A DNA stretch of 64,000 nucleotides. It comes from DASYXZ01 sp035308965 (GTDB taxonomy: Bacteria > Acidobacteriota > Terriglobia > UBA7540). The notes below the pieces were generated by a model. The model made no database searches, was not told the DNA's origin, and saw nothing but the letters and a program-made list of their open reading frames with translations. The position numbers and the translations under genes are program-made. The stretch covers positions 62,001 through 126,000 of the forward strand of contig DATGFN010000025.1 in assembly GCA_035308965.1 (NCBI GenBank). The letters are read 5' to 3'. Position 1 is the stretch's first letter; each line of letters opens with the position of its first letter. This document shows positions 34,607-43,279 of this stretch, one piece after another.

Positions 34607-35878
34607 CTAAGGAATTGAAACAAGGTCGCAGTTCACGTCAAATCGAGGCTCAGTGACATCCTCTTTCAATCGCCAGCCTTCCAGGCTGGACGCTTCGCGC
34701 GCCACTCGTTCGGAAATTGCGATTCGATCCAGATTCTGGGTGCTGTCAATCCACACTACGCTCTGCTCGCTGGCCGGCGGGTTGTTGAGCGAGGCTATGG
34801 CGAACGCCAGCGCCTCGCGGTCCGATTTGAGCACCATGGGCAGACGCACCAGTTGGTGGCTCATGGATGTTCTGGCATTGACGTACATTTTTTCAAAATC
34901 TATTTTGTTTCGCAGCCTTTCGTGAACGAAATCGGCGAGGCCGACGCCGAGCGCGTTTCCGCCGCTTGCCTCGGTGAGGTCGCGCGCGTAGATTAACTCT
35001 ATTTCCGGCGCCTCGCCCGGCTGCAAGGGGACGCCGCGACCAATCACTTTGCTGTCCATGCCCGTGCCGCTGATGTTTTTGCCCATCTCATTCACAATCA
35101 AAAGCTGGACCTTAGGGAAGGGAATTCGCGGGACCAGCCGGCGGGCCCGGAGGAGGCATTGCTCATCGAGCGGGACAATGTCTTCAGTGCGCGCAGCTCG
35201 CACCGCGCAGATCCGATGCATCTCGTTTTCAATCACACCCACGCCGCAAAGGATTTTGCCGCTGGTCAAAACGTTCACAGACATGGCGCGGACGGCTCTC
35301 TCATACCCAAGCTTTCGCGCCGCCGCGTGAAACGCCCGCGCACCATCTTCCTTGCCCATGCCGACGGCCATCATTTTCAGCATGCCGCTTTCGACGGTCC
35401 CGGAAAAAGTGGTGTGCGGCTTCACGCGGTTCATCACTACCACCCCATCCGATTGCGAGGCCAGGCGATCCATGAATACCGGGACGCCTTCCGCCGAGAC
35501 GCCGAGCGAGATTGTTTCCATCGAGGCGCGGATGGGCGCGCCGATGAACTGCTCCGTCACCCCGTATTCCTCGAGAATTTTAAGCTGTCCTTCGGTGGTG
35601 GCTCCGCCATGGCTTCCCATGGCGGGAAAAACGAATGGGTTTGCTCCCTGGCTTTTCAACCAGCCGCAAATTCCACGCGCAATTTCCCGGACGCTCGCCA
35701 CGCCCCGGCTGCCCACCGTAACTGCAATCGTTCGGTCTTTCAATTGTTCGCGCGGAAGATTGAGGGCGGAAAGGGCGCTATATAATTCCTCCTCCAGATT
35801 TTCGATTGCCGGGACGGTTGCGGAAACCCGCTCAAGAATTTGAAAGTGCGCAAGTGAGACTTGTCCGTTCGATTTCAT
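34607..35878 (-). CDS. LarA-like (DUF2088) protein
   Basis: 423 residues. VTVGSRGVASVREIARGICG, PAMGSHGGATTEGQLKILEE, VVVMNRVKPHTTFSGTVESG and NEMGKNISGTGMDSKVIGRG are blocks of the LarA/DUF2088 superfamily, in which LarA uses a nickel-pincer cofactor to racemise lactate. The His and Lys positions of the LarA active site (His in GSHGG, Lys-Pro-His in RVKPHTT) are present in form. The substrate is unknown. larB, larC or larE homologues are not nearby. Monocistronic. Confidence 0.75.
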   Translation of the reverse strand: MKSNGQVSLAHFQILERVSATVPAIENLEEELYSALSALNLPREQLKDRTIAVTVGSRGVASVREIARGICGWLKSQGANPFVFPAMGSHGGATTEGQLKILEEYGVTEQFIGAPIRASMETISLGVSAEGVPVFMDRLASQSDGVVVMNRVKPHTTFSGTVESGMLKMMAVGMGKEDGARAFHAAARKLGYERAVRAMSVNVLTSGKILCGVGVIENEMHRICAVRAARTEDIVPLDEQCLLRARRLVPRIPFPKVQLLIVNEMGKNISGTGMDSKVIGRGVPLQPGEAPEIELIYARDLTEASGGNALGVGLADFVHERLRNKIDFEKMYVNARTSMSHQLVRLPMVLKSDREALAFAIASLNNPPASEQSVVWIDSTQNLDRIAISERVAREASSLEGWRLKEDVTEPRFDVNCDLVSIP

Positions 35879-36132
35879 CCGGCCCTGGTGAACCTTTCGT
35901 TCGCTCGGCGGAGCGGTTCAGTATCCATACTTCTTTCTAACAGACTCATACCCTGCACGCAAGGTTGCGGGCGGGGTAAACTCCGACCGCCGCTGCAACA
36001 ACCTGGCCTATTATCGGCGATCCATTGCCATTGCGCCGCGTTTTGTTTCCGTGTAAATTCGCCCTCTACAATTGAGCCGCAATAGTTTGCGCGAAGGCAG
36101 GAGAATGCCTCCGGCCCGATGGAGGTTAATAC

Positions 36133-36522
36133 ATGGCGCTGGCCAAAGAGCTCTCGATTATGCTTGAAAACAAACGCGGGGCGCTGGCCGAGTTGTGTTC
36201 GGCGCTGGCCAAGGTGGCGGTGAACATCCAAGCCCTGATGGTGCCGGAACAGCCTGGATTGGCGCCGGTCCGATTGGTGGTGAACAACCTCGACGTTGCC
36301 AGAAAAGTCGTGGACCGCCTGGGCCTGAAATACACCGAGCAGGACGTGATCGCCGCCCGCGTCTCCGACCGCCCTGGCGCACTGGGAAAACTAACGCGCA
36401 AGCTTGCCGACCATAACGTGGACGTGGAGTATGCTTACGGCAGCATTTTGAAAGGCTCGGGCGAGGCCATCATCGTCCTGGCCGTCTCAGACCCGGCGGC
36501 CGCCGCCAAAGTGGCGAAATAA
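36133..36522 (+). CDS. Tandem ACT-domain protein
   Basis: 129 residues made of two ACT modules: ELSIMLENKRGALAELCSAL (residues 5-60) and IAARVSDRPGALGKLTRKLA (70-125). The paired ..RPGAL..L.. turns are the amino-acid-binding loops. It is a stand-alone regulator, probably sensing an amino acid, without a catalytic domain. GATGGAGGTTAATAC gives a good ribosome site. Neighbouring genes give no clue to its target. Confidence 0.85.
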   Translation: MALAKELSIMLENKRGALAELCSALAKVAVNIQALMVPEQPGLAPVRLVVNNLDVARKVVDRLGLKYTEQDVIAARVSDRPGALGKLTRKLADHNVDVEYAYGSILKGSGEAIIVLAVSDPAAAAKVAK

Positions 36523-36648
36523 AGCAGACTGTAGCGATGACCTCCGCATTTGAGGTCAGCGGTTCTTCCCGCGGGTGGCCCATACGTCGTGTTTGTTCGC
36601 TGTGTGGGTTTACTCGAATCCGTGGGCGGCCCTTCGGATGCGGGTTAT

Positions 36649-36945
36649 TCAGACTTGGGTGGCCTGCCAGAGCCGCGCTCGCTCGCGTAGCATCTGCTCG
36701 TGCATCGGCCAATCATGCAACATAGCGGGATCAAAGTCGGCCCCGTTGGGCCAAACGAGCGTGTGGACTTCAGGGTCGATTCTCGCTCGGTTGAACAACT
36801 TAAGGTCGCGGAGCGGCGCGTACAATTCGCCCGCCAAAGTGTCAGCGAAATTGATGGTCTGCACGGCGCCGTCGTCGAAGCAAATCCGCAGCGTGTAAGG
36901 CGCTACGATCTCGAAATTAACAACGCGATATATGGGATGGCTCAT
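36649..36945 (-). CDS. DUF2442 family protein
   Basis: 98 residues. YRVVNFEIVAPYTLRICFDD, TINFADTLAGELYAPLRD and VHTLVWPNGADFDPAMLHDW are DUF2442 features. It usually pairs with a DUF4160 protein, sometimes regarded as a toxin-antitoxin-like system. Here its ATG lies 4 bp after the DUF4160 stop, so it depends on translation of a frame that carries a stop codon (see next entry). Its own frame is intact. Confidence 0.85.
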   Translation of the reverse strand: MSHPIYRVVNFEIVAPYTLRICFDDGAVQTINFADTLAGELYAPLRDLKLFNRARIDPEVHTLVWPNGADFDPAMLHDWPMHEQMLRERARLWQATQV

Positions 36946-36949
36946 AAGT

Positions 36950-37219
36950 TCATTTTAGCGGCTCAATCGGGTGCGGGGTTCTTCCTTGCTCCAGCATTTC
37001 CCAATCAGCCATCAAATCATTCTGGTGCAATTCGGCCTACGCTTCAACCAGGCGTTGCTGCCGCTTTGGTAAGCTACCGGCAATGAGTTCTACCGGTTCG
37101 ACGCTGAAGATTCCTACTTCGTCCTGATAGTAAGCGTGAAAGTGTGGGACATGATGCTGTGCGCCAACCTCAGAGAACATACGAATGATAATGCCGAAGA
37201 ATCGGCTGAGCTCAGGCAC
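36950..37219 (-). pseudogene. DUF4160 protein with an internal amber codon
   Basis: The frame starts MPELSRFFGIIIRMF and continues HVPHFHAYYQDEVGIFSVEP, the DUF4160 hallmark, to LPKRQQRLVEA, then TAG at 37037-37039. The same frame continues AELHQNDLMADWEMLEQGRT and PHPIEPLK to TGA at 36950. In relatives the stop position is a Trp (a WAELH motif), so TGG to TAG is the simplest change. Either the gene is broken, the codon is read through, or it is a sequence error. Without readthrough a 60-residue fragment is made. Confidence 0.8.
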
Positions 37220-37391
37220 AATTCCATTCTACATTACACGAAGGAGTGCCGCCAGTGGATGGGAGACCGCAGCAAGTGGTAGGACCCCGATTAATTCATT
37301 TCCTTCGATTCTTTTTCCGGCGTGCTCCCCAGATCGCCTAAGGGCCATAGGCCGAACGCTTTCAGAAATCTATCTTCCTTCTTCCAAAACA

Positions 37392-37697
37392 TTATTTTGC
37401 TTTCTGGTTTGCCGGGCTCAGCCCGGTTAAAGGCCAGGCATAATCCTTGAACTCTCCTGTGTAGTCGAAGCTGCCTGACGCCAGCGCCTGGAGCGGCTCA
37501 ACGGAGATTCCTGCGCCCCGAACCAAGGCCAAAACTTCGGCTTCGTGCATCCTCGACCCGTCGTAATCCACCACTAATTCTGCGCTGTCGATGGCGAGGC
37601 CGCGAATCCCATAATGAGTGGAGAGCCGGCTTAGTCGTTCGAGTTCGGCCGGCGTGAGCGAATGATTCAATCGGAAACGCGTTTTCACGAAGGTCAT
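37392..37697 (-). CDS. Small possible metal-domain-like protein next to the copper ATPase
   Basis: 101 residues. RFRLNHSLTPAELERLSRLS, GIRGLAIDSAELVVDYDGSR and MHEAEVLALVRGAGISVEP follow the beta-alpha-beta-beta-alpha-beta order of a ferredoxin-like HMA domain, but the metal-binding CxxC is absent. It is read in the same direction as the ATPase upstream (gap 199 bp containing repeat R3). It may be a degenerate chaperone or regulator domain. The fold is inferred from pattern only. Confidence 0.55.
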   Translation of the reverse strand: MTFVKTRFRLNHSLTPAELERLSRLSTHYGIRGLAIDSAELVVDYDGSRMHEAEVLALVRGAGISVEPLQALASGSFDYTGEFKDYAWPLTGLSPANQKAK

Positions 37698-37807
37698 AGG
37701 CGGCAATCCCGGTCAGCTGGATTTTGAGTTTATGTTCGTAGGCATTATAGAGGCTCTTGGCCGGTTCCTAAAGGATTTCCTACAAGGGATAGAGTCCTAA
37801 TCCTCCC

Positions 37808-37871
37808 GGAGCGCGGGCGTCCCGCCCGCAATCAAATAACAAGCAAAGAGCGGGCGAGACGCCGGTGCTCC
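37808..37871. repeat. R3 inverted repeat, copy 2
   Basis: GGAGCGCGGGCGTCCCGCCC at the left, AATCAAATAACAAGCAAAGA in the middle and GCGGGCGAGACGCCGGTGCT at the right. The middle and right parts match copy 1 (27874-27960, opposite strand). It lies 3' of the ATPase gene. Confidence 0.65.
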
Positions 37872-37896
37872 CACCGACACAAATCAGGACATCACC

Positions 37897-40437
37897 CTAC
37901 AAGGGAAGACGCCGCAGGCGTAATGCATTGCTAATTACGGAAACCGAGCTGAAGGTCATGGCCGCGGCGGCAATCATGGGACTGAGAAGCAAACCTGCAA
38001 ACGGGTAGAGAACACCCGCTGCCAGCGGAATCCCGATGGCGTTATAGACGAATGCAAAAAAGAGATTTTGCCGGATGTTTTTCATGGTGCCGCGACTCAA
38101 GATGATGGCGCGCGCAATCGCGCGCAGATCGCCTTTCACCAGCGTGATCCCGGCGCTCTCCATGGCAACATCCGTACCCGTCCCCATGGCGATGCCTACG
38201 TTGGCCTGGGCCAGCGCGGGAGCGTCATTGATGCCGTCGCCCGCCATGGCCACCACGCGGCCTTGCGCCTGGAGCTGCTTCACCGCTTCACCTTTTCCCG
38301 CGGGCAATACTTCCGCCTGCACTTCGTCGATACCCAGTTGGCGGGCCACGGCCTCTGCGGTGGTCCGGCTGTCTCCGGTGAGCATGACAATTCGCAAGCC
38401 TTCGCCATGGAGCATTCCTATTGCTTCCGCCGTGGATGCTTTTACCGGATCGGCTACGCCAAAAATTCCCGCGGCGTGGCCATCAATTGCCATCAGGATT
38501 GCCGTTTGGCCTTCGTGCCGCATGGCCTCCGCGCGGTCGAGCAATAGTTCCGGATCGATCTTCAATTGTTCGAAAAGCTTTGCGTTGCCCAGCGCCACGT
38601 TGTGGCCATCAACGATGCCGGCGACTCCCATGCCGGAAATCGATTGGAAGTCTTTCACGTCACCAACCTTCAAACCTCTTTCCTGCGCGCCGGAAATTAT
38701 GGCGGTGCCTAAGGGATGCTCGCTCGCGCGCTCCAAGCTGGCGCCCAGGCGCACCATTTCATCTTCATTCTCGGGCGCGAGGCTTACTACTGAAACCAGG
38801 CGCGGTTTGCCTTCCGTCAATGTTCCGGTTTTGTCTACCACCAGCGTATTCACCTTTTCGAGAATCTCCAAAGCCTCCGCGTTCTTGATCAATACTCCGG
38901 CGGAGGCGCCGCGTCCCATTCCCACCATGATGGACATGGGCGTAGCCAGCCCCAACGCGCACGGGCAGGCGATGATGAGGACGGACACTGCATTCACCAG
39001 CGCATAGGCAAAGCGCGGTTGAGGGCCAAAGATGGCCCAAACGGCGTAGGTCACAATCGCGATGAACACAACAGCGGGAACGAAGTAAGACGCCACCACG
39101 TCGGCCAACTGCTGGATGGGCGCGCGGCTGCGTTGCGCTTCGCTCACCTGGCGAACGATTTGCGCCAGAAGTGTTTCACTACCCACTCGATCGGCGCGAA
39201 ATAGAAATCCGGACTTTTTGCCGTTCACCGTTCCGCCTGTCACCCGGTCGCCGGTTTTCTTCTGCACGGGTATGGGCTCACCCGTCATCATCGATTCGTC
39301 AACGTAACTGGAACCATCCATCACCACCCCATCCACGGGAATTTTCTCTCCTGGCCGCACTCGAATCAGGTCGCCGGGCTTCAGGCGGTCCAGAGCAACG
39401 TCATCTTCAGTCCCGTCGTTTCGCAAAACTCGGCCTGTCTTGGGAGCAAGTCCCAAGAGGGCGCGGATGGCGCTGCTGGTCTGGCTGCGCGCGCGGAGCT
39501 CGAGTACCTGGCCCAGCAGAACCAACGTGGTGATGACGGCGGCGGCTTCGAAGTAAACTTCCACTTCGCCGCCCGGGCCGCGGAACGACTCCGGAAAACT
39601 TCCGGGCGCCAAAGCTGCAACCAAACTGTAGGCGTAGGCTGTTCCGGTGCCGGTGGCGATCAAAGTGAACATATTTAGACTGCGATTGACCACCGAGGCC
39701 CAGCCTCTCTGAAAGAAAGGCCATCCGCCCCAAAGCACCACGGGCGTGGCGAGGGCCATTTGAATCAAGGTGAGAAGTCGGGGGGATATCGTCTGCTGAA
39801 TCGGCTGGCCGGGGATCATGGCGGACATGCCGAGAAAAAGCACTGGGACTGACAAAAAGACGCTCACCCAGAACCGGCGCGACATGCTGGCGAGTTCCGG
39901 ATTGGCTTCCTCAACCACGGTGACCGTTCGCGGTTCGAGCGCCATCCCGCAAATCGGGCAGGCGCCGGGTTCGTCCCGCACAATCTCCGCGTGCATCGGG
40001 CAAACGTATTTCGATTTCACTACCGCGCCCATGCCCGAGATCGGTTCAAGCGCCATCCCGCACTTTGGGCATGCACCAGCTTCCGGCTGGCGGATCTCGG
40101 GGTCCATTGGGCAGGTATAGATTTCCTTTACGGATGCTCCGAGGGTTGGTGCGCTCTGTGAGGAGGCATGATTGGCGGGAGTGGGGCTAGGGCCGGGTGA
40201 AATGGACACCATCAGCGGCGCCCTTTGCGCCGCACCGCCGATGGCGTGTAACCCGGCGGCCGGGGGCGGCCCGGCCAAATATTTTTGGGGGTTGGCTCGG
40301 AATTTTTCCTGGCAACGGGGGTTGCAGAAATAATATTTCCGTCCTTCGTGCTCATAGGTGGCCGCGGCGCGCGCCGGGTCCACACTCATTCCACAGACGG
40401 GATCTTTAACCGTTACGATGCCATGTTTTTCCTCCAT
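37897..40437 (-). CDS. Copper-type P-type ATPase with YHS and metal-binding N-terminus
   Basis: Exports Cu(I) (possibly other soft metals) across the inner membrane. From ATG 40437: a YHS domain (VKDPVCGMSVDPARAA, YYFCNPRC), then two heavy-metal-binding units (YTCPMDPEIRQPEAGACPKC and YVCPMHAEIVRDEPGACPIC). Membrane helices follow, with MTGEPIPV, the CPC site in CPCALGLATP, the phosphorylated Asp in DKTGTLTEG, SEHPLGTA and GDGINDAPAL. The frame is open upstream to 40542, so the exact start is unsure. No classic CxxC HMA domain is present; the small protein downstream may compensate. Confidence 0.93.
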   Translation of the reverse strand: MEEKHGIVTVKDPVCGMSVDPARAAATYEHEGRKYYFCNPRCQEKFRANPQKYLAGPPPAAGLHAIGGAAQRAPLMVSISPGPSPTPANHASSQSAPTLGASVKEIYTCPMDPEIRQPEAGACPKCGMALEPISGMGAVVKSKYVCPMHAEIVRDEPGACPICGMALEPRTVTVVEEANPELASMSRRFWVSVFLSVPVLFLGMSAMIPGQPIQQTISPRLLTLIQMALATPVVLWGGWPFFQRGWASVVNRSLNMFTLIATGTGTAYAYSLVAALAPGSFPESFRGPGGEVEVYFEAAAVITTLVLLGQVLELRARSQTSSAIRALLGLAPKTGRVLRNDGTEDDVALDRLKPGDLIRVRPGEKIPVDGVVMDGSSYVDESMMTGEPIPVQKKTGDRVTGGTVNGKKSGFLFRADRVGSETLLAQIVRQVSEAQRSRAPIQQLADVVASYFVPAVVFIAIVTYAVWAIFGPQPRFAYALVNAVSVLIIACPCALGLATPMSIMVGMGRGASAGVLIKNAEALEILEKVNTLVVDKTGTLTEGKPRLVSVVSLAPENEDEMVRLGASLERASEHPLGTAIISGAQERGLKVGDVKDFQSISGMGVAGIVDGHNVALGNAKLFEQLKIDPELLLDRAEAMRHEGQTAILMAIDGHAAGIFGVADPVKASTAEAIGMLHGEGLRIVMLTGDSRTTAEAVARQLGIDEVQAEVLPAGKGEAVKQLQAQGRVVAMAGDGINDAPALAQANVGIAMGTGTDVAMESAGITLVKGDLRAIARAIILSRGTMKNIRQNLFFAFVYNAIGIPLAAGVLYPFAGLLLSPMIAAAAMTFSSVSVISNALRLRRLPL

Positions 40438-40566
40438 ACATAAATGGATGATCGCAATTATTATTCGGTGCAAAAGCATACGTGAAGCGGGATATCCAGG
40501 CAAGGGTTTGAGCGTGCGCATGGTGCCACTCGAACCTGTCATCCAAGCGAAGCCGTCAGCCGACAG

Positions 40567-40697
40567 GTCATTCCGGCGGAGGCGGGAATCCAGCGTCGCC
40601 AGGCCGACCGTAATTCGAATGATTTAGGAAACTGGATTCGCTTTCGCGGGAATGACAGCCTGTGGGAGCGTCCGCGTTTGGCAAATGACACCAATAC
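40567..40697. repeat. R1 palindromic repeat, copy d
   Basis: Core GTCATTCCGGCGGAGGCGGG (40567) to CGCGGGAATGAC (40656) with GAATGATTTAGG between, then a tail with GGGAGCGTCCGCGTTTG and CAAATGACACCAA. The tail matches the left tail of copy b read on the opposite strand. Confidence 0.75.
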
Positions 40698-40814
40698 CAG
40701 CGCGAGTGGAAGGTGATGGTTTGAGGCAATTCGTGCCGTTATTGGTTCATAACAAATTAAAACGAATCTATATGCTAGAATCCCGTGGACGTTAATTCCA
40801 GTGGTGAGGCGAAA

Positions 40815-41021
40815 ATGGCTAAAGCGAAAAAGATTGATAAGTCTGGCAATTCCGCCGACAAAATGACGCCGATGGTGGCGGCTACGCTGGCTGGCGTGAT
40901 CTATCAGTCGAGATTGTCGAACCGTCAAGCCAAGCTCAATATTCCGGACCAGGAAGTGATCACTGACGTAGTGAACATCTGGCGCACGGTGATGGACGCC
41001 TTGGGCCGGCCCACGAAATAA
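40815..41021 (+). CDS. Small hypothetical protein (68 aa)
   Basis: GTGGTGAGGCGAAA before ATG 40815 favours this start over GTG 40785. The N-terminus is Lys-rich (AKAKKIDKSGNSADK), then a single helical region VAATLAGVIYQSRLSNRQAK and VITDVVNIWRTVMDALGRP. It is possibly a small helical DNA- or protein-binding factor. No family recognised. Confidence 0.55.
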   Translation: MAKAKKIDKSGNSADKMTPMVAATLAGVIYQSRLSNRQAKLNIPDQEVITDVVNIWRTVMDALGRPTK

Positions 41022-41117
41022 TCTGAATCAAGTACCGCGAGCACCGGCCTGTGGTGACCCGGAGGCGCCGCTCCCGCAGGTTCAATCCCTCTGGTAGGAG
41101 CGGGCATGTGCCTTTAT

Positions 41118-41672
41118 TTATTCTGCCGGCGATTGGTTGGGGTGCGCGAGGCTTTCCACAAAACTGATCATCAGCGGATCCGTCCAGTCCCTCGAGCTGA
41201 TGATTTTGTCCGCCACTCTTCCATCCCGATCGAGAATGTAGGTTTCGGGAAATTGGCGGGTTCCAAACTTCGCTGAAACCGCTTGATCGGGGTCCCGAAC
41301 GATTGGAAACGTCAAATGATAAGTGGCGACAAAGCTCTTGAGCGCCTCTGGATCCTGGTCCACGCTCACGCCAATAACCTCCACTCCCATTTTCTGCATT
41401 TGAGCGGAGAACGCCTCTAAACTTGGAGCTTCCTCAATGCAGGGAGGGCACCAGGTGGCCCAGAAATTCACCAGCACCACGTGCCCGCGATGCTCATACA
41501 AATGAAGGGGAGCCGGGGCGCCGGATCCCGTGCTTAGCACGGGCAAAGTGAAGTCGGGTGAATATCCGCCAATCTCGGCCACGTTGGGAGTCCGTTGCCA
41601 AAAAGAAAAAAAGAGCACCACTCCGGCGGCTGCGATCACCGACCCGATTTTTGCCTTGCCCATTTTGCTCAT
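41118..41672 (-). CDS. TlpA/ResA-like thiol-disulfide oxidoreductase
   Basis: 184 residues with an N-terminal membrane anchor (IGSVIAAAGVVLFFSFW). The redox motif is WCPPC in NFWATWCPPCIEEAPS; VEVIGVSVDQDPEALKSFVA and RQFPETYILDRDGRV complete the redoxin fold. It works in the periplasm reducing or guiding disulfides, for example during cytochrome c maturation. It is divergent from the glycosyltransferase gene, with 120 bp between. Confidence 0.9.
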   Translation of the reverse strand: MSKMGKAKIGSVIAAAGVVLFFSFWQRTPNVAEIGGYSPDFTLPVLSTGSGAPAPLHLYEHRGHVVLVNFWATWCPPCIEEAPSLEAFSAQMQKMGVEVIGVSVDQDPEALKSFVATYHLTFPIVRDPDQAVSAKFGTRQFPETYILDRDGRVADKIISSRDWTDPLMISFVESLAHPNQSPAE

Positions 41673-41792
41673 ATCCGCTCAGTTTATTATAATGGGTATT
41701 TGCCTGGCATTGGGCACATTCAACCGTGACCGGCCAAGGTCCGCGGGGCAGGTTTGGGCGGACCGGCGGCCGTCCACCTATTCAGTTGTGCG

Positions 41793-42875
41793 ATGACCGA
41801 AGAAATCAAGGGCCGGGTTTCGGTAATGATCCCGGCCCGCAATGAGGAAGCCAATATCGAGCGCGCCGTGCGATCGGTGGCGGCGCAACGCGGAGTTCGA
41901 GAAATCATCGTTGTGGACGACCAGTCGAGCGATCGGACCGGCGCAATTCTGGAGAACTTGAAAGGAGAATTCCCGAGTCTTCGAACGATTCGGATCGAAT
42001 CACTGCCCGCCGGTTGGATGGGGAAGTCCCACGCTCTGGCCAGCGCGGCCCGAATGGCCAAGGGCGATTGGTTTCTTTTTACCGACGCGGATACGGGACA
42101 TCGCCCCGAAAGCCTATCGACTCTCGTGGCTAGGGCGGAGCACGAAGGCGCCGACCTATTGTCCCTTTCGCCGGGACAGCGCGTGCCTACCTGGTGGGAA
42201 AAGGCAGTGATTCCGCTTATCTTTGCCGGTTTGGCCAGACGGTTCAAGTTTGAAGAAGTTTCAGACCCTCGATCGAACGTGGCTGCGGCCAACGGCCAGT
42301 ACATCCTGATTCGCCGGGAAATTTATCAGCAGTCCGGCGGACACGAAGCCGTTCGGGGCGATGTTCTGGATGATGTGGCGCTGGCCCGCCGCGTAAAATC
42401 TCTTGGAGGACACATTCTCTTCTTGCCCGGGGCCGCGTGGGCGGAAACAAGAATGTACAGAACTTTCCACGAAATGTGGCAGGGTTGGACGAAGAATTTG
42501 TACGCTCTCTGCGGCGGAAAGATGACGAACATCGTGGATGAAGTTGCGCGGACATTCTTGCTGGATTTTTTACCGGCAGCAGCTCTGGCGTCATTTATCT
42601 CGTTGTTCATTCTGGAACTTTGGACGCCGGATTTGTCGATGTGGATTTCAATGGGCGCATTCGTTTCTCTGAGCGCCGTATCCGGCAGACTATGGAGCTA
42701 CCGTCGAGAGCTGGGCCGCTTGGGTCTTGATTCCAGGGCGGCCAAATATTTGTTTCTGGGATCTCCGATGTACGCTGTCCTGCTGCTGAACTCCGCGCGC
42801 GCTCACGCACGGGGCCGCGTCACTTGGAAAGGCAGGGAATACGAAACCCGGAACTCGACCATGGGGGAAGAATGA
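41793..42875 (+). CDS. Membrane glycosyltransferase family 2, first gene of the pterin operon
   Basis: 360 residues. VMIPARNEEANIERAVRSVA, EIIVVDDQSSDRTGAI and FTDADTGHRPES (the DxD sugar-nucleotide metal site) form a GT-A domain. GDVLDDVALARRV and WQGWTKNLYAL supply the catalytic base and acceptor regions. Two or three hydrophobic segments near 265-345 anchor it. Layout resembles CrtQ/HpnB-type transferases that act on membrane lipids. Its stop overlaps the first PTPS gene (ATGA), so it is translated with pterin genes; a pterin or a lipid acceptor are both possible. Confidence 0.85.
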   Translation: MTEEIKGRVSVMIPARNEEANIERAVRSVAAQRGVREIIVVDDQSSDRTGAILENLKGEFPSLRTIRIESLPAGWMGKSHALASAARMAKGDWFLFTDADTGHRPESLSTLVARAEHEGADLLSLSPGQRVPTWWEKAVIPLIFAGLARRFKFEEVSDPRSNVAAANGQYILIRREIYQQSGGHEAVRGDVLDDVALARRVKSLGGHILFLPGAAWAETRMYRTFHEMWQGWTKNLYALCGGKMTNIVDEVARTFLLDFLPAAALASFISLFILELWTPDLSMWISMGAFVSLSAVSGRLWSYRRELGRLGLDSRAAKYLFLGSPMYAVLLLNSARAHARGRVTWKGREYETRNSTMGEE

Positions 42876-43279
42876 TTTATGTGACGCGGCGGGCGGAATT
42901 TTCCGCATCGCACTTTTACCATAATCCCGATTTGAGCCCGGAAGAGAACCGCCGGATTTTCGGGAAGACCAATAATCCGAACGGGCACGGGCACAATTAC
43001 ACTCTGGACGTCACCGTGGCCGGCGAGGTGGATAAGACCACCGGCATGGTGATGGACCTCAAGGATTTGAAAAAGCTTCTCGAATCCGAGGTGATGCAGT
43101 TGATGGATCACCGTTTTCTGAACAAGGAAGTTCCGGTGTTTGCCACCACCATCCCTACAACTGAAAACATCGCCATCGAAATCTGGAAATTATTGGCGCC
43201 GAAACTCGCCCGAGGCAAGCTGCATCGAATCAGATTGTACGAGACGCCCGATCTTTTTGTGGATTACTACGGAGAATGA
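42872..43279 (+). CDS. PTPS/QueD-family protein 1 (catalytic Cys replaced by Thr)
   Basis: 135 residues, a single domain of the 6-pyruvoyl-tetrahydropterin synthase/6-carboxytetrahydropterin synthase fold. Zinc His are in FSASHFYHN and NGHGHNY. The catalytic Cys, normally in FGKCNN, is Thr here (RIFGKTNNPN). The partner Asp-His is present in LMDHRFLN, and the pterin-anchoring Glu in RLYET. ATG 42872 overlaps the glycosyltransferase stop. Alone it should be inactive or altered; see the neighbouring paralogue. Confidence 0.93.
   Translation: MIYVTRRAEFSASHFYHNPDLSPEENRRIFGKTNNPNGHGHNYTLDVTVAGEVDKTTGMVMDLKDLKKLLESEVMQLMDHRFLNKEVPVFATTIPTTENIAIEIWKLLAPKLARGKLHRIRLYETPDLFVDYYGE

Noticed and set aside
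38075..39007. 310-codon plus-strand frame opposite the copper ATPase
   Set aside because: Low-complexity Ala/Ser/Pro product, contradicted by all P-type ATPase motifs on the minus strand.
19668..40697. R1 repeats as a CRISPR array
   Set aside because: Copies are kilobases apart, inverted relative to each other, and no cas genes are present.
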